Made by a program: the position numbers and the translations under genes. DNA of 64,000 nt from NCBI GenBank assembly GCA_964531335.1, contig CAZHEV010000012.1, positions 1 to 64,000 on the forward strand, in the 5' to 3' direction. The stretch comes from CAZHEV01 sp964531335 [NCBI: uncultured bacterium] (GTDB lineage: Bacteria; Eisenbacteria; RBG-16-71-46; CAZHEV01). Of this stretch, positions 56,340 through 64,000 are shown piece by piece. The first letter of the stretch is position 1. Each line of letters begins with the position of its first letter. The notes under the pieces were generated by a model, which saw only the letters and a program-made list of their open reading frames with translations, made no database searches and was not told the origin of the DNA.

Positions 56340-57527
56340 TCACCCCCTTAAGTGCTTCTTGAGGGCTCGGGCGACGTCGGCCACGTCGCCCTCCGTCATT
56401 CTGGGGTACAGGGGCAGCGAAAAGACCCTCTTGAAGACCTCCTCGGTCACGGGCAGGGGCATTTTGGGGTACTCGCGCCTGTAGTAGGGCTGCATGTGGA
56501 CGGGGAAGAAGTGCACGGATGTGCCTATGTTCTCCTCCCGCAGGAGCTCGAGCAGCCGGTCCCTGGCCACTGGCGCGCCCTCGCTCAACAGAACGGGAAA
56601 AAGGTGCCTCGCGTGCCGGCCCTGGGGCGGATCGGGCGGAAGGATGAGTGTCTCCAGGCCCGCGAGCTCGTTTCGGTAAACCGACCAGAGCTTCTCCCTG
56701 GCGGCCAGGAACTCGTCGATTCGCTCAAGCTGGCGGACCCCGAGGGCGGCCTCCAGGTCCGTGGTGTTGTACTTGTAGCCCGGCACCGCGACCTGGTACT
56801 GCCACGCGGCGCTCGAGGTGTATCTCTCCCACGCGTCGCGGGTCATGCCGTGCAGGCTCAGGAGCCTTATCCTCTCGGCGAGCTCCTCGTTCGCCGTCGT
56901 GACCGCGCCTCCCTCGCCGGTGGTTATCGTCTTCGTCGGATAGAAGCTGAAGCAGGTGGCGTCACCGATCGATCCGATCATGGCGCTCTTGTATTGCGCT
57001 CCCAGCGCGTGCGCGGCGTCCTCGACCACGGATACGCCGTTGTCGCGCGCGGTGTGAGCTATCGGCTCCATGTCGCAGGGATAGCCCGCGTAGTGTACGG
57101 GTATGACGACCCTTGTCTTGGGGGATACTTTGCGGGCGAAGTCCTGGGGGTCCATGGTGAGGCTGACGGGATCGACGTCGGCGAAGACGGGGACCGCGCC
57201 GCAATGGACTATCACGTTTACGGTGGAGCAGAAGGTGAGGCTCGGGACTATCACCTCGTCACGATGCCCAACGCCCAGCGCAACCAACGAGAGATGAAGG
57301 GCCGCCGTGCACGAGCTGACGGCCACGGCGTGGCCGGCGTCCACGTACTCGGCCAGGGCGCCCTCGAAGCGCTTCGCCACGGATCCGGCGGTCAGCCATC
57401 CGGAGTCCAGCACGGCCAGTATCTCGTCCTTCTCCCTTTGACCTATGGTCGGCAGGCAGAAGGGCAGAAACTCGTCCCTCACTGGTGCGCCTTCACGGCG
57501 GGGTTCACTCTCGGTGCGATCGGCCAT
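56340..57527 (-). CDS. DegT/DnrJ/EryC1-family sugar aminotransferase
   Basis: 395 aa. Family pattern: FCLPTIGQREKDEILAVLDS with GWLTAG, AVAVSSCTAALHLSLVALG, VEDAAHALGAQYK, and the PLP-binding Lys in SFYPTKTITTGEGG (Lys199), then GYKYNTTDLEAALG. These enzymes make 4-amino or 3-amino sugars on nucleotide carriers (for example from UDP- or dTDP-keto sugars). It is a clear paralogue of the aminotransferase half of the upstream fusion gene. Confidence 0.92.
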   Translation of the reverse strand: MADRTESEPRREGAPVRDEFLPFCLPTIGQREKDEILAVLDSGWLTAGSVAKRFEGALAEYVDAGHAVAVSSCTAALHLSLVALGVGHRDEVIVPSLTFCSTVNVIVHCGAVPVFADVDPVSLTMDPQDFARKVSPKTRVVIPVHYAGYPCDMEPIAHTARDNGVSVVEDAAHALGAQYKSAMIGSIGDATCFSFYPTKTITTGEGGAVTTANEELAERIRLLSLHGMTRDAWERYTSSAAWQYQVAVPGYKYNTTDLEAALGVRQLERIDEFLAAREKLWSVYRNELAGLETLILPPDPPQGRHARHLFPVLLSEGAPVARDRLLELLREENIGTSVHFFPVHMQPYYRREYPKMPLPVTEEVFKRVFSLPLYPRMTEGDVADVARALKKHLRG

Positions 57528-57561
57528 CTCGTCTCTTTTCCGGAACGGGCGGACAGGCCGG

Positions 57562-59751
57562 CTAGTCCTGCCCCTTCCCGGAGTAGTAGCGCAACAGCTT
57601 GGAGGTCGCCCTCAGGACGCCCTCCATGTCCTCCTCGTTCATCTTGGGATACATGGGAAGCGAGATGATCCTGTCCGTCAGGTACGCGGCGTTGGGGAAG
57701 TCCTCCGGCTTGAAGCTGAAGGTCTCTCTGTAATAGCCCTGCATGTGGAGCGATCTGAAGTGGATGCCCGTGCCCACGTTCTCGACCTTGAGGCCGGTCA
57801 TGAAGGCGTCGCGGTCCACGGAGAGCTTGTCGGTGTCCAAGGTGACTATGAACAGGTGCCACGCGTGGCGGATGTCGGGATGATCCTTGGGCAGCGACAG
57901 GTAGTCGGCCTGCTCGGCGAGCCCCTGTGTGTAGAACTCGGCCATCGACGCCCTCTTTTTGATGAACTTCTCGAGCTTCGGAAGCTGGTGTATGCCCAGG
58001 GCCGCCTGTACGTCCGTCATGTTGTACTTGTAGCCCGGGACCACGACCTCCCAGTGCTGCGAGCCCGAGGCCGAGTACCTCTTCCAGGCGTCCTTGGTTA
58101 TCCCGTGCAGGCTCAGTATCCTTATCTTCTCGGCCAGCTCTCCGTCGTCCGTCGCGATGAGGCCGCCCTCGATGGTGGTCATGTTCTTTATGGGATAGAA
58201 GCTGAAGCACGCGGCCTTGCTTATGGTCCCTATCCTGCGCCCCTTGTAGGCCGCGCCTATGGCATGGGCCGCGTCCTCGACCACCTCCAGCCCGTGCTTT
58301 TGCGCAATGGCGCCTATCCGGTCCATGTCGCAGGGGTGGCCGGCCATGTGCACGGGCACTATGGCCTTCGTCTTCTTGTTTATCTTCTCCTCAATCAGAT
58401 CGGGATTGATGTTGAGTGTGTCCCTCTCGACGTCCACGAAGACCGGCTTCGCCCCGAGATGGACTATGACGTTGGCCGTCGCCGGCCAGGTTATGGGCGT
58501 GGTTATTACCTCGTCGCCGGGGCCTATGCCCAGGGCGGCCAGCGTTATGTGAAGCGCCCCGGTGCAGGAGTTGACGGCGACGGCGTGCTCGCAGCCCAGG
58601 TACTCGCGGGCCATGCCCTCGAACTTCTGAGTGCGCGGCCCGGTGGTGAGCCACCCGGACCTGAGGGTGTCTATTACCTCGCGCTCCTCCTCCTCGCCCA
58701 CGAGCGGCAGGCAGAAGGGCACGAACTCGTCGCAGGCGGGCTCGCCGCCCATTGTGGCCGGCGTCTCGACCAGCTCCTTCAGCAACCTTATGTTGTAGTA
58801 GCGCGAGCTTTGCGGGTCCGGTATCTGCCCGCCCACCAGCGCCTCGTGTATTTCCTTGACGCTCTCCTCGACCGTCCATGACGGCTCCATGCCCAGGAGC
58901 TTGGTCATCTTGTCGAAGTTGACGTGGTACGTCCTGCGGTCGGCGTCCCCCGGGGCCACCTCCAGATCGGCGTCGGGCAGAAGCGACCGGATCAGGGCCG
59001 CCAGGTCGCAGATCTGGTAGTTGAGCTTGTTGGTCCCTATGTTTATCGCCTCACAGGAGAGGTTCTCGTGGCGCTCGAGCGCCGCTATGAAGGCGTCCGC
59101 GCTGTCCTCTATGTGCAGGAACGGCCTCCATTGCTTGCCGCCGCCCAGCACGTAGATCTTCTTGTTCACGGTGCCGTGAAGGACCATAACGTTTACCGCA
59201 AGGTCGAAGCGCATCCTGGGGGAAAGCCCGAAGAGCGTGGCCTGTCTCATGTGCACCGGGCAGAAGGAGTCATCGGCCATCGCGTTCAGGTCCTTCTCGG
59301 TGCGCGCCTTGACCTCCGCGTAGAGCGACACGGGCCTCAGCGGTGACGACTCTTTCAACTCGCCCATGCCCGCGCCGTAAACGCTGCACGAGGAGGCGAA
59401 AATGAAGGGCTTGACTCTCATCTCCTTCGCCCTGAAGGCGAGGTTCATGGAGGCGCGGTAGTTGACGCGCTCGGTCATCTCGGGCCTGAGGTCGCACGAG
59501 GGATCGTTCGCGAGCCCGGCCAGGTGGATGAGGCCGCCAACGTCGTCGAATAAGCCCGGGTGCTCGTCCAGCCGGGCTATGTCGCCCTTTATCAGCTCGA
59601 AGTCTTCGTTTGCGACAAGATGCTTGACCGTCTCCTCTCCGAACAGCATGCGGTCGAACGCTCGAACTTGATATCCTTTTTCGAGCAGCTTCCTGCATAT
59701 GATGGTGCCCAGGTAGCCGGCGCCACCCGTGACGAGTATCCTCTTCTTCAT
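57562..59751 (-). CDS. Fused SDR epimerase/dehydratase plus DegT-family aminotransferase
   Basis: 729 aa from ATG 59751. Residues 1 to about 335 form an extended SDR: KRILVTGGAGYLGTIICRKL, the Ser in ASSCSVYG and the YAEVK (YxxxK) active site, as in nucleotide-sugar epimerases and dehydratases. From about 350 a full DegT aminotransferase follows: FVPFCLPLVGEEEEREVIDT, VAVNSCTGALHITLAALG, VEDAAHAIGAAYKG, with PLP Lys in SFYPIKNMTTIEGG, to the C-terminus. A single enzyme could oxidise or epimerise a nucleotide sugar and aminate it. The reading frame is continuous with no sign of a frameshift. Confidence 0.92.
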   Translation of the reverse strand: MKKRILVTGGAGYLGTIICRKLLEKGYQVRAFDRMLFGEETVKHLVANEDFELIKGDIARLDEHPGLFDDVGGLIHLAGLANDPSCDLRPEMTERVNYRASMNLAFRAKEMRVKPFIFASSCSVYGAGMGELKESSPLRPVSLYAEVKARTEKDLNAMADDSFCPVHMRQATLFGLSPRMRFDLAVNVMVLHGTVNKKIYVLGGGKQWRPFLHIEDSADAFIAALERHENLSCEAINIGTNKLNYQICDLAALIRSLLPDADLEVAPGDADRRTYHVNFDKMTKLLGMEPSWTVEESVKEIHEALVGGQIPDPQSSRYYNIRLLKELVETPATMGGEPACDEFVPFCLPLVGEEEEREVIDTLRSGWLTTGPRTQKFEGMAREYLGCEHAVAVNSCTGALHITLAALGIGPGDEVITTPITWPATANVIVHLGAKPVFVDVERDTLNINPDLIEEKINKKTKAIVPVHMAGHPCDMDRIGAIAQKHGLEVVEDAAHAIGAAYKGRRIGTISKAACFSFYPIKNMTTIEGGLIATDDGELAEKIRILSLHGITKDAWKRYSASGSQHWEVVVPGYKYNMTDVQAALGIHQLPKLEKFIKKRASMAEFYTQGLAEQADYLSLPKDHPDIRHAWHLFIVTLDTDKLSVDRDAFMTGLKVENVGTGIHFRSLHMQGYYRETFSFKPEDFPNAAYLTDRIISLPMYPKMNEEDMEGVLRATSKLLRYYSGKGQD

Positions 59752-59844
59752 ACGATCGAGCCTCCAGGTTGCGTTACAGCCCGCCTCGCGGCGGGAAGTG
59801 CCTCTGCGGATCACCCCGGCGGCGCTTCCGCTCCAAGGCGCACT

Positions 59845-60828
59845 CTACTTGAGCCAGCGGTGGTAATTGTACCTGCTGCCCACCAGTCGCCAGCCCAGCG
59901 TGGTCAGCGCGCGCTGGGTGGGATAGTTCCTGATGTTGGTGGGGCCTTCTATCAGATCGACCCTGTTTCCCACCCAATTCATGCCCGCGGCGGTCATGCC
60001 CTTGAACACGCCCAGGCTTCTGTACTCGGGAAGAACCGCGCCGAGATCGTACTTCGCTATTCTAACGCCGATCGAATCGTGAGTGCTCTTGGCGAATTTC
60101 CAGGTGCCGAAGCCGATCAGCTTGTCGCCGTCCAGGGCCACGAAGACCTGGTCGGCGTACCCGCGGCACGAGTTCTTGACCCACTCGCGGTGCACGTTCT
60201 TCGCCCGGTCCGGCGGGATCCTCTCGTCCAGCGTGTATCTGTCGAAGTGGTCGGCGAAGCCTGTCACGGCGAGGTTTTGTATCTCGGGCACGTCGGACTC
60301 CTCGAAGGGCCTGTACGTGAAAGCGTCGCTCAGCGGAGGCAGACTTCTGCGGGCCACGTCGAAGCCGTAGAAGATGAGCGTGGACATGTGCTCGAAGCCC
60401 GCCAGGCCCAGGGAGCGCACCATGTAATGGGCCACCGGGTCCGTCTTGGCCACGAGCAGCTCTCCGCCCTCCGAGGCGCAAAGCTCTACGGCGAAGTCGA
60501 CGAGCTTGTCCGCTATCTCGTCCTGCGCCGGCCCGTCCGGCACTATGAGATCCTTTATGGAGAAGCAATTGATGCCGAGGACCTCGTTGTCCCAGGGCAG
60601 CGGTTCGATCGCCAACAGCCCCCGGGGACGGTCCTCGACCATCGCGCCGAAGACCCGGGCCTTCTCCGCGGATACCGCCTCCGCCGTCTTGTCGTAGTGG
60701 TACTTGGCGAGTTTCTCCCGCGCGAGGTGCTCGAAGTACTGGAACGGAAGGTTCCCCGAGGAGGCTATAAGCTCCTCGGTGTCCTTGAGCCCCGTGTATC
60801 CTATCTGCTCCACGGATATGCTTGCCAT
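59845..60828 (-). CDS. GNAT-family acetyltransferase, sugar N-acetyltransferase candidate
   Basis: 327 aa from ATG 60828, with GGAGGGG just upstream and one base after the flavoprotein stop. The N-terminal half (LPWDNEVLGINCFSIKDLIV) resembles WecD-type amino-sugar acetyltransferases. The C-terminal half has the acetyl-CoA-loop region DLGAVLPEYRSLGVFKGMTA and LGWRLVGSRYNYHRWL. Two GNAT-like halves are likely. With the aminotransferases it would complete an N-acylated amino sugar (inference). Confidence 0.82.
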   Translation of the reverse strand: MASISVEQIGYTGLKDTEELIASSGNLPFQYFEHLAREKLAKYHYDKTAEAVSAEKARVFGAMVEDRPRGLLAIEPLPWDNEVLGINCFSIKDLIVPDGPAQDEIADKLVDFAVELCASEGGELLVAKTDPVAHYMVRSLGLAGFEHMSTLIFYGFDVARRSLPPLSDAFTYRPFEESDVPEIQNLAVTGFADHFDRYTLDERIPPDRAKNVHREWVKNSCRGYADQVFVALDGDKLIGFGTWKFAKSTHDSIGVRIAKYDLGAVLPEYRSLGVFKGMTAAGMNWVGNRVDLIEGPTNIRNYPTQRALTTLGWRLVGSRYNYHRWLK

Positions 60829-60829
60829 C

Positions 60830-62269
60830 TCAATCCCCTCCTTCAATCGGCTCGGGGCCGGCGGCCACCGGCTCAGGCGACGCCTCTTTCGCCCTCTCCA
60901 TAACGGTCCGGGCGGCCTTGAAACCCTCCTCCATGCTCTGGTCCATGTTCAGGTAGGCGAAAGATCCCTGACGGCCGACGGTTAGAAGGTTCGAATACGC
61001 GCTCAAATACTTCATTATATCCGGGAAGTTCTTCTCGTACTCGAGATCTGCTATAGGATAAGCGTAGGGCAGTTTGGTGAGGAAGTACGTCTCGACGTCC
61101 GCCCTCTTAACAAGGCGCAACTTCTCCAGGCCCTCTATACAGCGTTCAAACACCTTTTTCTCCGACGCGTTCCAGATCTCATCCCCCTCGAAACAGGTCG
61201 TCTCGAGGCACAGGACGGTCTTGCCGCGGGGCATGAGCTTGGGGGTGAGGTTCTTGAATTCCGAGAATCTGTTGAAGAATATGTCGTCGGACGAATAGTA
61301 CACCCACTGGTAGGGGGATACCTGTCTCTTCCTGACCAGTATGTACATGATGACCATGGAGCGGTACTTGAGGCCCCGCACCTTCTTCAGAAGATCCAGG
61401 GGCGGCTCGGGCACGAGCGTCTCGGCCATCTTGTTTATGGGGATGGTGGATATCACGTAATCGCCGTAAGCCTTCGAAGGGCCTTCGGGCGTCTTGACGG
61501 ACACGGACCTCGCCAGGCCCCTGTCGCAGTAGATTGCCGTGGCCTCAGCGTTGAGCCTTATGACGCCTCCGAGCTCCCGCACCCGCTCCGCGACCTTGTC
61601 CCACATCAGCTTGGCGCCCTTCTCCGTGTAGAAAAAGACGTCCCTGTAGGGCGAATGGGAGTGCTCGTCGCTCTCGTCCTTCTGCCCCTTGCCCAGGAGC
61701 GCCTTTTTCAGAACCGCCCACAGACTCAGCGACGGTATCCTCTGCGAGGCCCAGGTCAGAGTGAGCTCACTGGGCGGGATTCCCCAGACCTTTTCCGTAT
61801 AAGGGCCGAAGTAGATGTCGTACAGGCGCCTGCCGAACCTGTTGGCGACCCAGTCCTCGAAATTGTACTCCGGGCCGCCCATCCTCATGCGCCGGCCGAG
61901 CCTGGTCCTCAGGAAGTTGACGAAGCAGAGGAAGGACACGTAGGGGTTGAGACCGAAAAAGATGTCCTTGGCCTTCAATGGGTAGTCGAAGTACCTGCCC
62001 TGAAAGTGGATGGCGGCCTTGCGGCGCAGGCGAATGAAATCATCGCCCATGAGCTCAACCATGCGCTGGACTATCGCCTCGTTTTCGGCGTTGGACCTGT
62101 GGAACCCATGCGTCCCATAGTCCAGGATGCAGCCCGCTCTCTCGAAGCTCGACGACATCCCGCCTACCACGGGCTCCTTCTCCAGCAGCTCCACGGCGGT
62201 CCCGGACTCAGCCAGCTCCCATGCGGCGGCCAGGCCCGCGGGCCCGCCGCCCAGAACGATCACCTTCAT
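60830..62269 (-). CDS. FAD-dependent NAD(P)-binding amine-oxidase/UDP-galactopyranose-mutase-like protein
   Basis: 479 aa. The FAD dinucleotide motif is VIVLGGGPAGLAAAWELAES, then LEKEPVVGGMSSSFE and LDYGTHGFHRSN. The C-terminal FAD segment is LLTVGRQGSFAYLNMDQSME. The middle FGPYTEKVWGIPPSEL matches proteins annotated as protoporphyrinogen-oxidase or UDP-galactopyranose-mutase-like in glycan clusters. A role in ring contraction of a nucleotide sugar is possible; desaturation is an alternative. The start overlaps the stop of the upstream GT-C gene (ATGA). Confidence 0.85.
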   Translation of the reverse strand: MKVIVLGGGPAGLAAAWELAESGTAVELLEKEPVVGGMSSSFERAGCILDYGTHGFHRSNAENEAIVQRMVELMGDDFIRLRRKAAIHFQGRYFDYPLKAKDIFFGLNPYVSFLCFVNFLRTRLGRRMRMGGPEYNFEDWVANRFGRRLYDIYFGPYTEKVWGIPPSELTLTWASQRIPSLSLWAVLKKALLGKGQKDESDEHSHSPYRDVFFYTEKGAKLMWDKVAERVRELGGVIRLNAEATAIYCDRGLARSVSVKTPEGPSKAYGDYVISTIPINKMAETLVPEPPLDLLKKVRGLKYRSMVIMYILVRKRQVSPYQWVYYSSDDIFFNRFSEFKNLTPKLMPRGKTVLCLETTCFEGDEIWNASEKKVFERCIEGLEKLRLVKRADVETYFLTKLPYAYPIADLEYEKNFPDIMKYLSAYSNLLTVGRQGSFAYLNMDQSMEEGFKAARTVMERAKEASPEPVAAGPEPIEGGD

Positions 62270-63519
62270 GTCGTATCCCCCTCAGCCCTTCCTTTCCAGA
62301 CGCCCGTCCTGGAGGCCAGCCACAGAAAACCGAACGAGGCGAGGATGATGGAGCAGGGCTCCGTGGGTATTCTATATCTTATGGTAGTATGGAAGACGGA
62401 GTATCCCAGGGCGAAGAAGATGGGAACCGCCGCGAGAAGAAGTCCGCGACGGGCCCTGAAGAGCGAAACCGCCGCGCCCAGGAGCCCGAAGACCAGCACA
62501 GGGGCATAGGTCATCGCGGCCACTATCGCGTTCCTGTCGATGGTGTGGGGGTTGTCCGAGAAGGTGGACGGAACCGGGCTGAAGAAGTTCCTGAACTTTT
62601 TCAGGTACATCAACGCGAATCTGCCCGGATCGCGCGACACGTACTCCTTGAATCGCCTCATATATATCTCGTCCTCGGTCGGGCCTTGCGGGTCGGCCAT
62701 GGCCTCGGCCCTTACCTCGTCCTTTATCTCGAACGCCATCGCCCTAGTGCCCTCCTTGTCGTCCGGGTCCGCCCAGGGGTTGTTGTGCAGATAGAGGAGC
62801 TGATTGCCGAGAGTGGCGATGAAGATGAACCTGTCCTCGACGATGTAGTTTCTCACGGTCCAGGGAACGATCATCAGAAGCGCGAAGAGTCCAAGCAAAA
62901 CCCCGTCCTTGACGGCGGGAGTTATACGCCGGTCCTTCATCGCAAGCAGCCATGTCCCGGCGATCGGCAGAAACACGAGAAAGAGGGGGACGGCGAGGGC
63001 GCCCAGCCCGAGCAGAAGGCCCGCAAGAATAAGATAGCGCCTCGCCGCGGTGTCCCTGTACAGAACGAGAAGCAGCAGGACGCCGAGTATGAGGAACGTC
63101 TCCAAGGCCTGGGGCATGACCATGCCGGTGACATAGATCAGCAGCGGGTAGAAGGCCGCGTAGACCGCCGCCAGTAACGCGACCGGTCTTGAGAAAAGCC
63201 GTCCGGCGACGGCGTAGGTCAGAGCGCAGGCCAGCGCCCCGATGGACGCCTGAAAGGCCCGAATCGCGACAAGGCTCTCTCCGAAGACCGCCCTTACGGC
63301 CGCGAGGAAATAGACGTAGCCCGGGGGCTTGTAGCTCCCGGCAAGGTACCACTTTCCCTTGTCGAGGATCTGCGAGACGCCCTTCAAATACTGGTGCTCG
63401 TCGGACCAAAAGAGCTTGTCCTCCAAAGTCAGGCAAAACGCCAGGCGCAACGCCAGCGCGAGGCCGAAGATCGAGAGCAGTGCCGCCAGATCTGCGCGTG
63501 ACCTGTAGCGGTCGAGCAA
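62266..63519 (-). CDS. GT-C membrane glycosyltransferase candidate (GT39/GT83-like)
   Basis: 417 aa from a TTG at 63519 with GAGGT eight bases upstream. About ten helices. The first periplasmic loop has LFWSDEHQYLKGVSQILDKG with the acidic pair and GSYKPPGYVYFLAAV, the family signature of undecaprenyl-phosphate-sugar transferases. PWTVRNYIVEDRFIFIAT is a second recognisable block. First gene of the minus-strand sugar operon. Confidence 0.85.
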   Translation of the reverse strand: MLDRYRSRADLAALLSIFGLALALRLAFCLTLEDKLFWSDEHQYLKGVSQILDKGKWYLAGSYKPPGYVYFLAAVRAVFGESLVAIRAFQASIGALACALTYAVAGRLFSRPVALLAAVYAAFYPLLIYVTGMVMPQALETFLILGVLLLLVLYRDTAARRYLILAGLLLGLGALAVPLFLVFLPIAGTWLLAMKDRRITPAVKDGVLLGLFALLMIVPWTVRNYIVEDRFIFIATLGNQLLYLHNNPWADPDDKEGTRAMAFEIKDEVRAEAMADPQGPTEDEIYMRRFKEYVSRDPGRFALMYLKKFRNFFSPVPSTFSDNPHTIDRNAIVAAMTYAPVLVFGLLGAAVSLFRARRGLLLAAVPIFFALGYSVFHTTIRYRIPTEPCSIILASFGFLWLASRTGVWKGRAEGDTT

Positions 63520-63829
63520 GTCAATATACCTCGTTATCGTTCGTTCGATTCGGCGCGCCGCAGCCCCGTCCGTGCCGCGCCGGGCCCGGCCCGGCCGACG
63601 GCGCCCTCGCCGTCCGGTGAATGGCCAGCCGGCGGCGGATCGCCCGGCAATTGCACAACGCCCGGGAAATCCCGACGACAGAAGAGGTTCTCCCGGGCCA
63701 CCTGCGGGACGGAATTCAGTGTCAACACGAATGGTATCAATGGAGTTATCGGCCTGTCAACGCCACATCAAAACGCCGGAATGGCACCGCGGAGGCGCGT
63801 ATCCGCGCCCCACCGGGCCGGGCCCCAAG
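63520..63829. other. Intergenic stretch between minus-strand genes
   Basis: No gene is supported. It contains the promoter at 63731-63760 and a second TTGACA on the minus strand (63725-63720) without a matching -10 box. 63540-63620 is very GC-rich. No clear terminator for the gene at 63830 was seen. Confidence 0.45.
63731..63760 (-). promoter_or_regulatory. Promoter of the minus-strand sugar operon
   Basis: TTGACA (63760-63755) and TACCAT (63736-63731), 18-base spacer, on the minus strand. It lies about 210 bases before the start of the GT-C gene. The -10 is a moderate match. Confidence 0.5.
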
Positions 63830-64000
63830 CTAGTCCACGTAGCCGAGGCTTCTGAGGCGCTCGAGCTCCTCCGAGGAAGGGGCGCTCTCACGGTCCGCCC
63901 TGGTCGCCTCGGCGCCGTAGTCGGTTATGAGAAGACCGGGATGATCGGCCACGTAGCCCCGGTCCATGCCCTCGACCAGGACTCGGCCCTGCATGTAGTC
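63830..64000 (-). CDS. C-terminal end of an alkaline-phosphatase/sulfatase-superfamily-like protein (partial)
   Basis: The last 56 codons of a minus-strand gene whose start lies beyond the right edge. It reads DYMQGRVLVEGM near the edge and ends ELERLRSLGYVD. An ending of the form LRxLGYV is common in type I phosphodiesterase/sulfatase-like proteins, and a GRVL segment sits close to their C-termini. Too little is present for a firm call. Confidence 0.5.
   Translation of the reverse strand, partial: DYMQGRVLVEGMDRGYVADHPGLLITDYGAEATRADRESAPSSEELERLRSLGYVD

Overview
The window is GC-rich bacterial DNA. It starts in the 3' end of a 23S rRNA gene followed by 5S, and is packed with operon-like gene strings. 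Three features suggest a lineage of the FCB superphylum or a neighbour such as Eisenbacteria-like bacteria: a secreted protein ending in a type IX-secretion-style C-terminal domain, an XrtA-type ExeA ATPase inside an exopolysaccharide operon, and a group 3b hydrogenase. This placement is inference; no marker gene in the window settles it.

Layout. (1) 1-558: 23S 3' end, 5S and a strong terminator. (2) 829-1350: a DJ-1/PfpI-family gene. (3) 1680-11771: one long operon for a cytoplasmic bidirectional NAD(P)-linked [NiFe] hydrogenase of the sulfhydrogenase (group 3b) type. It holds four structural subunits, a stand-alone cyclic-nucleotide-binding protein, the maturation protease, a zinc-finger-less HypA-like protein, and HypF, C, D and E; hypB is absent. 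(4) 11948-27865: polysaccharide synthesis and export, with an O-antigen-ligase/polymerase-like protein, export lipoprotein, chain-length protein, ExeA-like ATPase, CpsD-like P-loop protein, GT-C and GT4 glycosyltransferases, and at the end the initiating sugar-phosphate transferase. Two near-consensus sigma-70 promoters lie inside this block. Each is followed by a long leader of more than 300 nt, the two leaders share sequence words, and the second ends in an intrinsic terminator just before the start codon. (5) 28050-32826: B12-dependent methionine synthase and MTHFR. (6) 32984-34099 (-): an eight-haem lipoprotein cytochrome c. (7) 34468-37460: GT2 glycosyltransferase, Gfo/Idh-type oxidoreductase and a conserved unknown. 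(8) 37447-43967 (-): TetR-TolC-MFP-RND efflux operon with a probable operator. (9) 44343-47125: aminotransferase, a Tat-less reductive-dehalogenase-like corrinoid/Fe-S protein and a three-helix membrane protein. (10) 47276-51828: S9 peptidase and GT-C enzyme. (11) 52152-55310: an AT-richer island with one large secreted protein. (12) 55461-63519 (-): a nucleotide-sugar operon with an epimerase-aminotransferase fusion, a second DegT aminotransferase, a GNAT acetyltransferase, a UDP-galactopyranose-mutase-like flavoprotein, a GT-C enzyme and a transglutaminase-like protein. (13) 63830-64000 (-): the C-terminal end of a further gene.

How the parts fit. The hydrogenase operon is self-contained apart from HypB and would couple H2 with NAD(P)H in the cytoplasm. 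The polysaccharide genes make lipid-linked sugars (sugar transferase, GT2/GT4 and GT-C enzymes, amino-sugar operon), then polymerise and export them. MetH, MetF and the RdhA-like protein imply a corrinoid-using organism. The most unusual features are the two related polysaccharide leaders with an attenuator, the RdhA-like gene pair, the epimerase-aminotransferase fusion, the eight-haem lipoprotein and the AT-rich secreted-protein island. No tRNA, insertion sequence, CRISPR array or phage gene was recognised.
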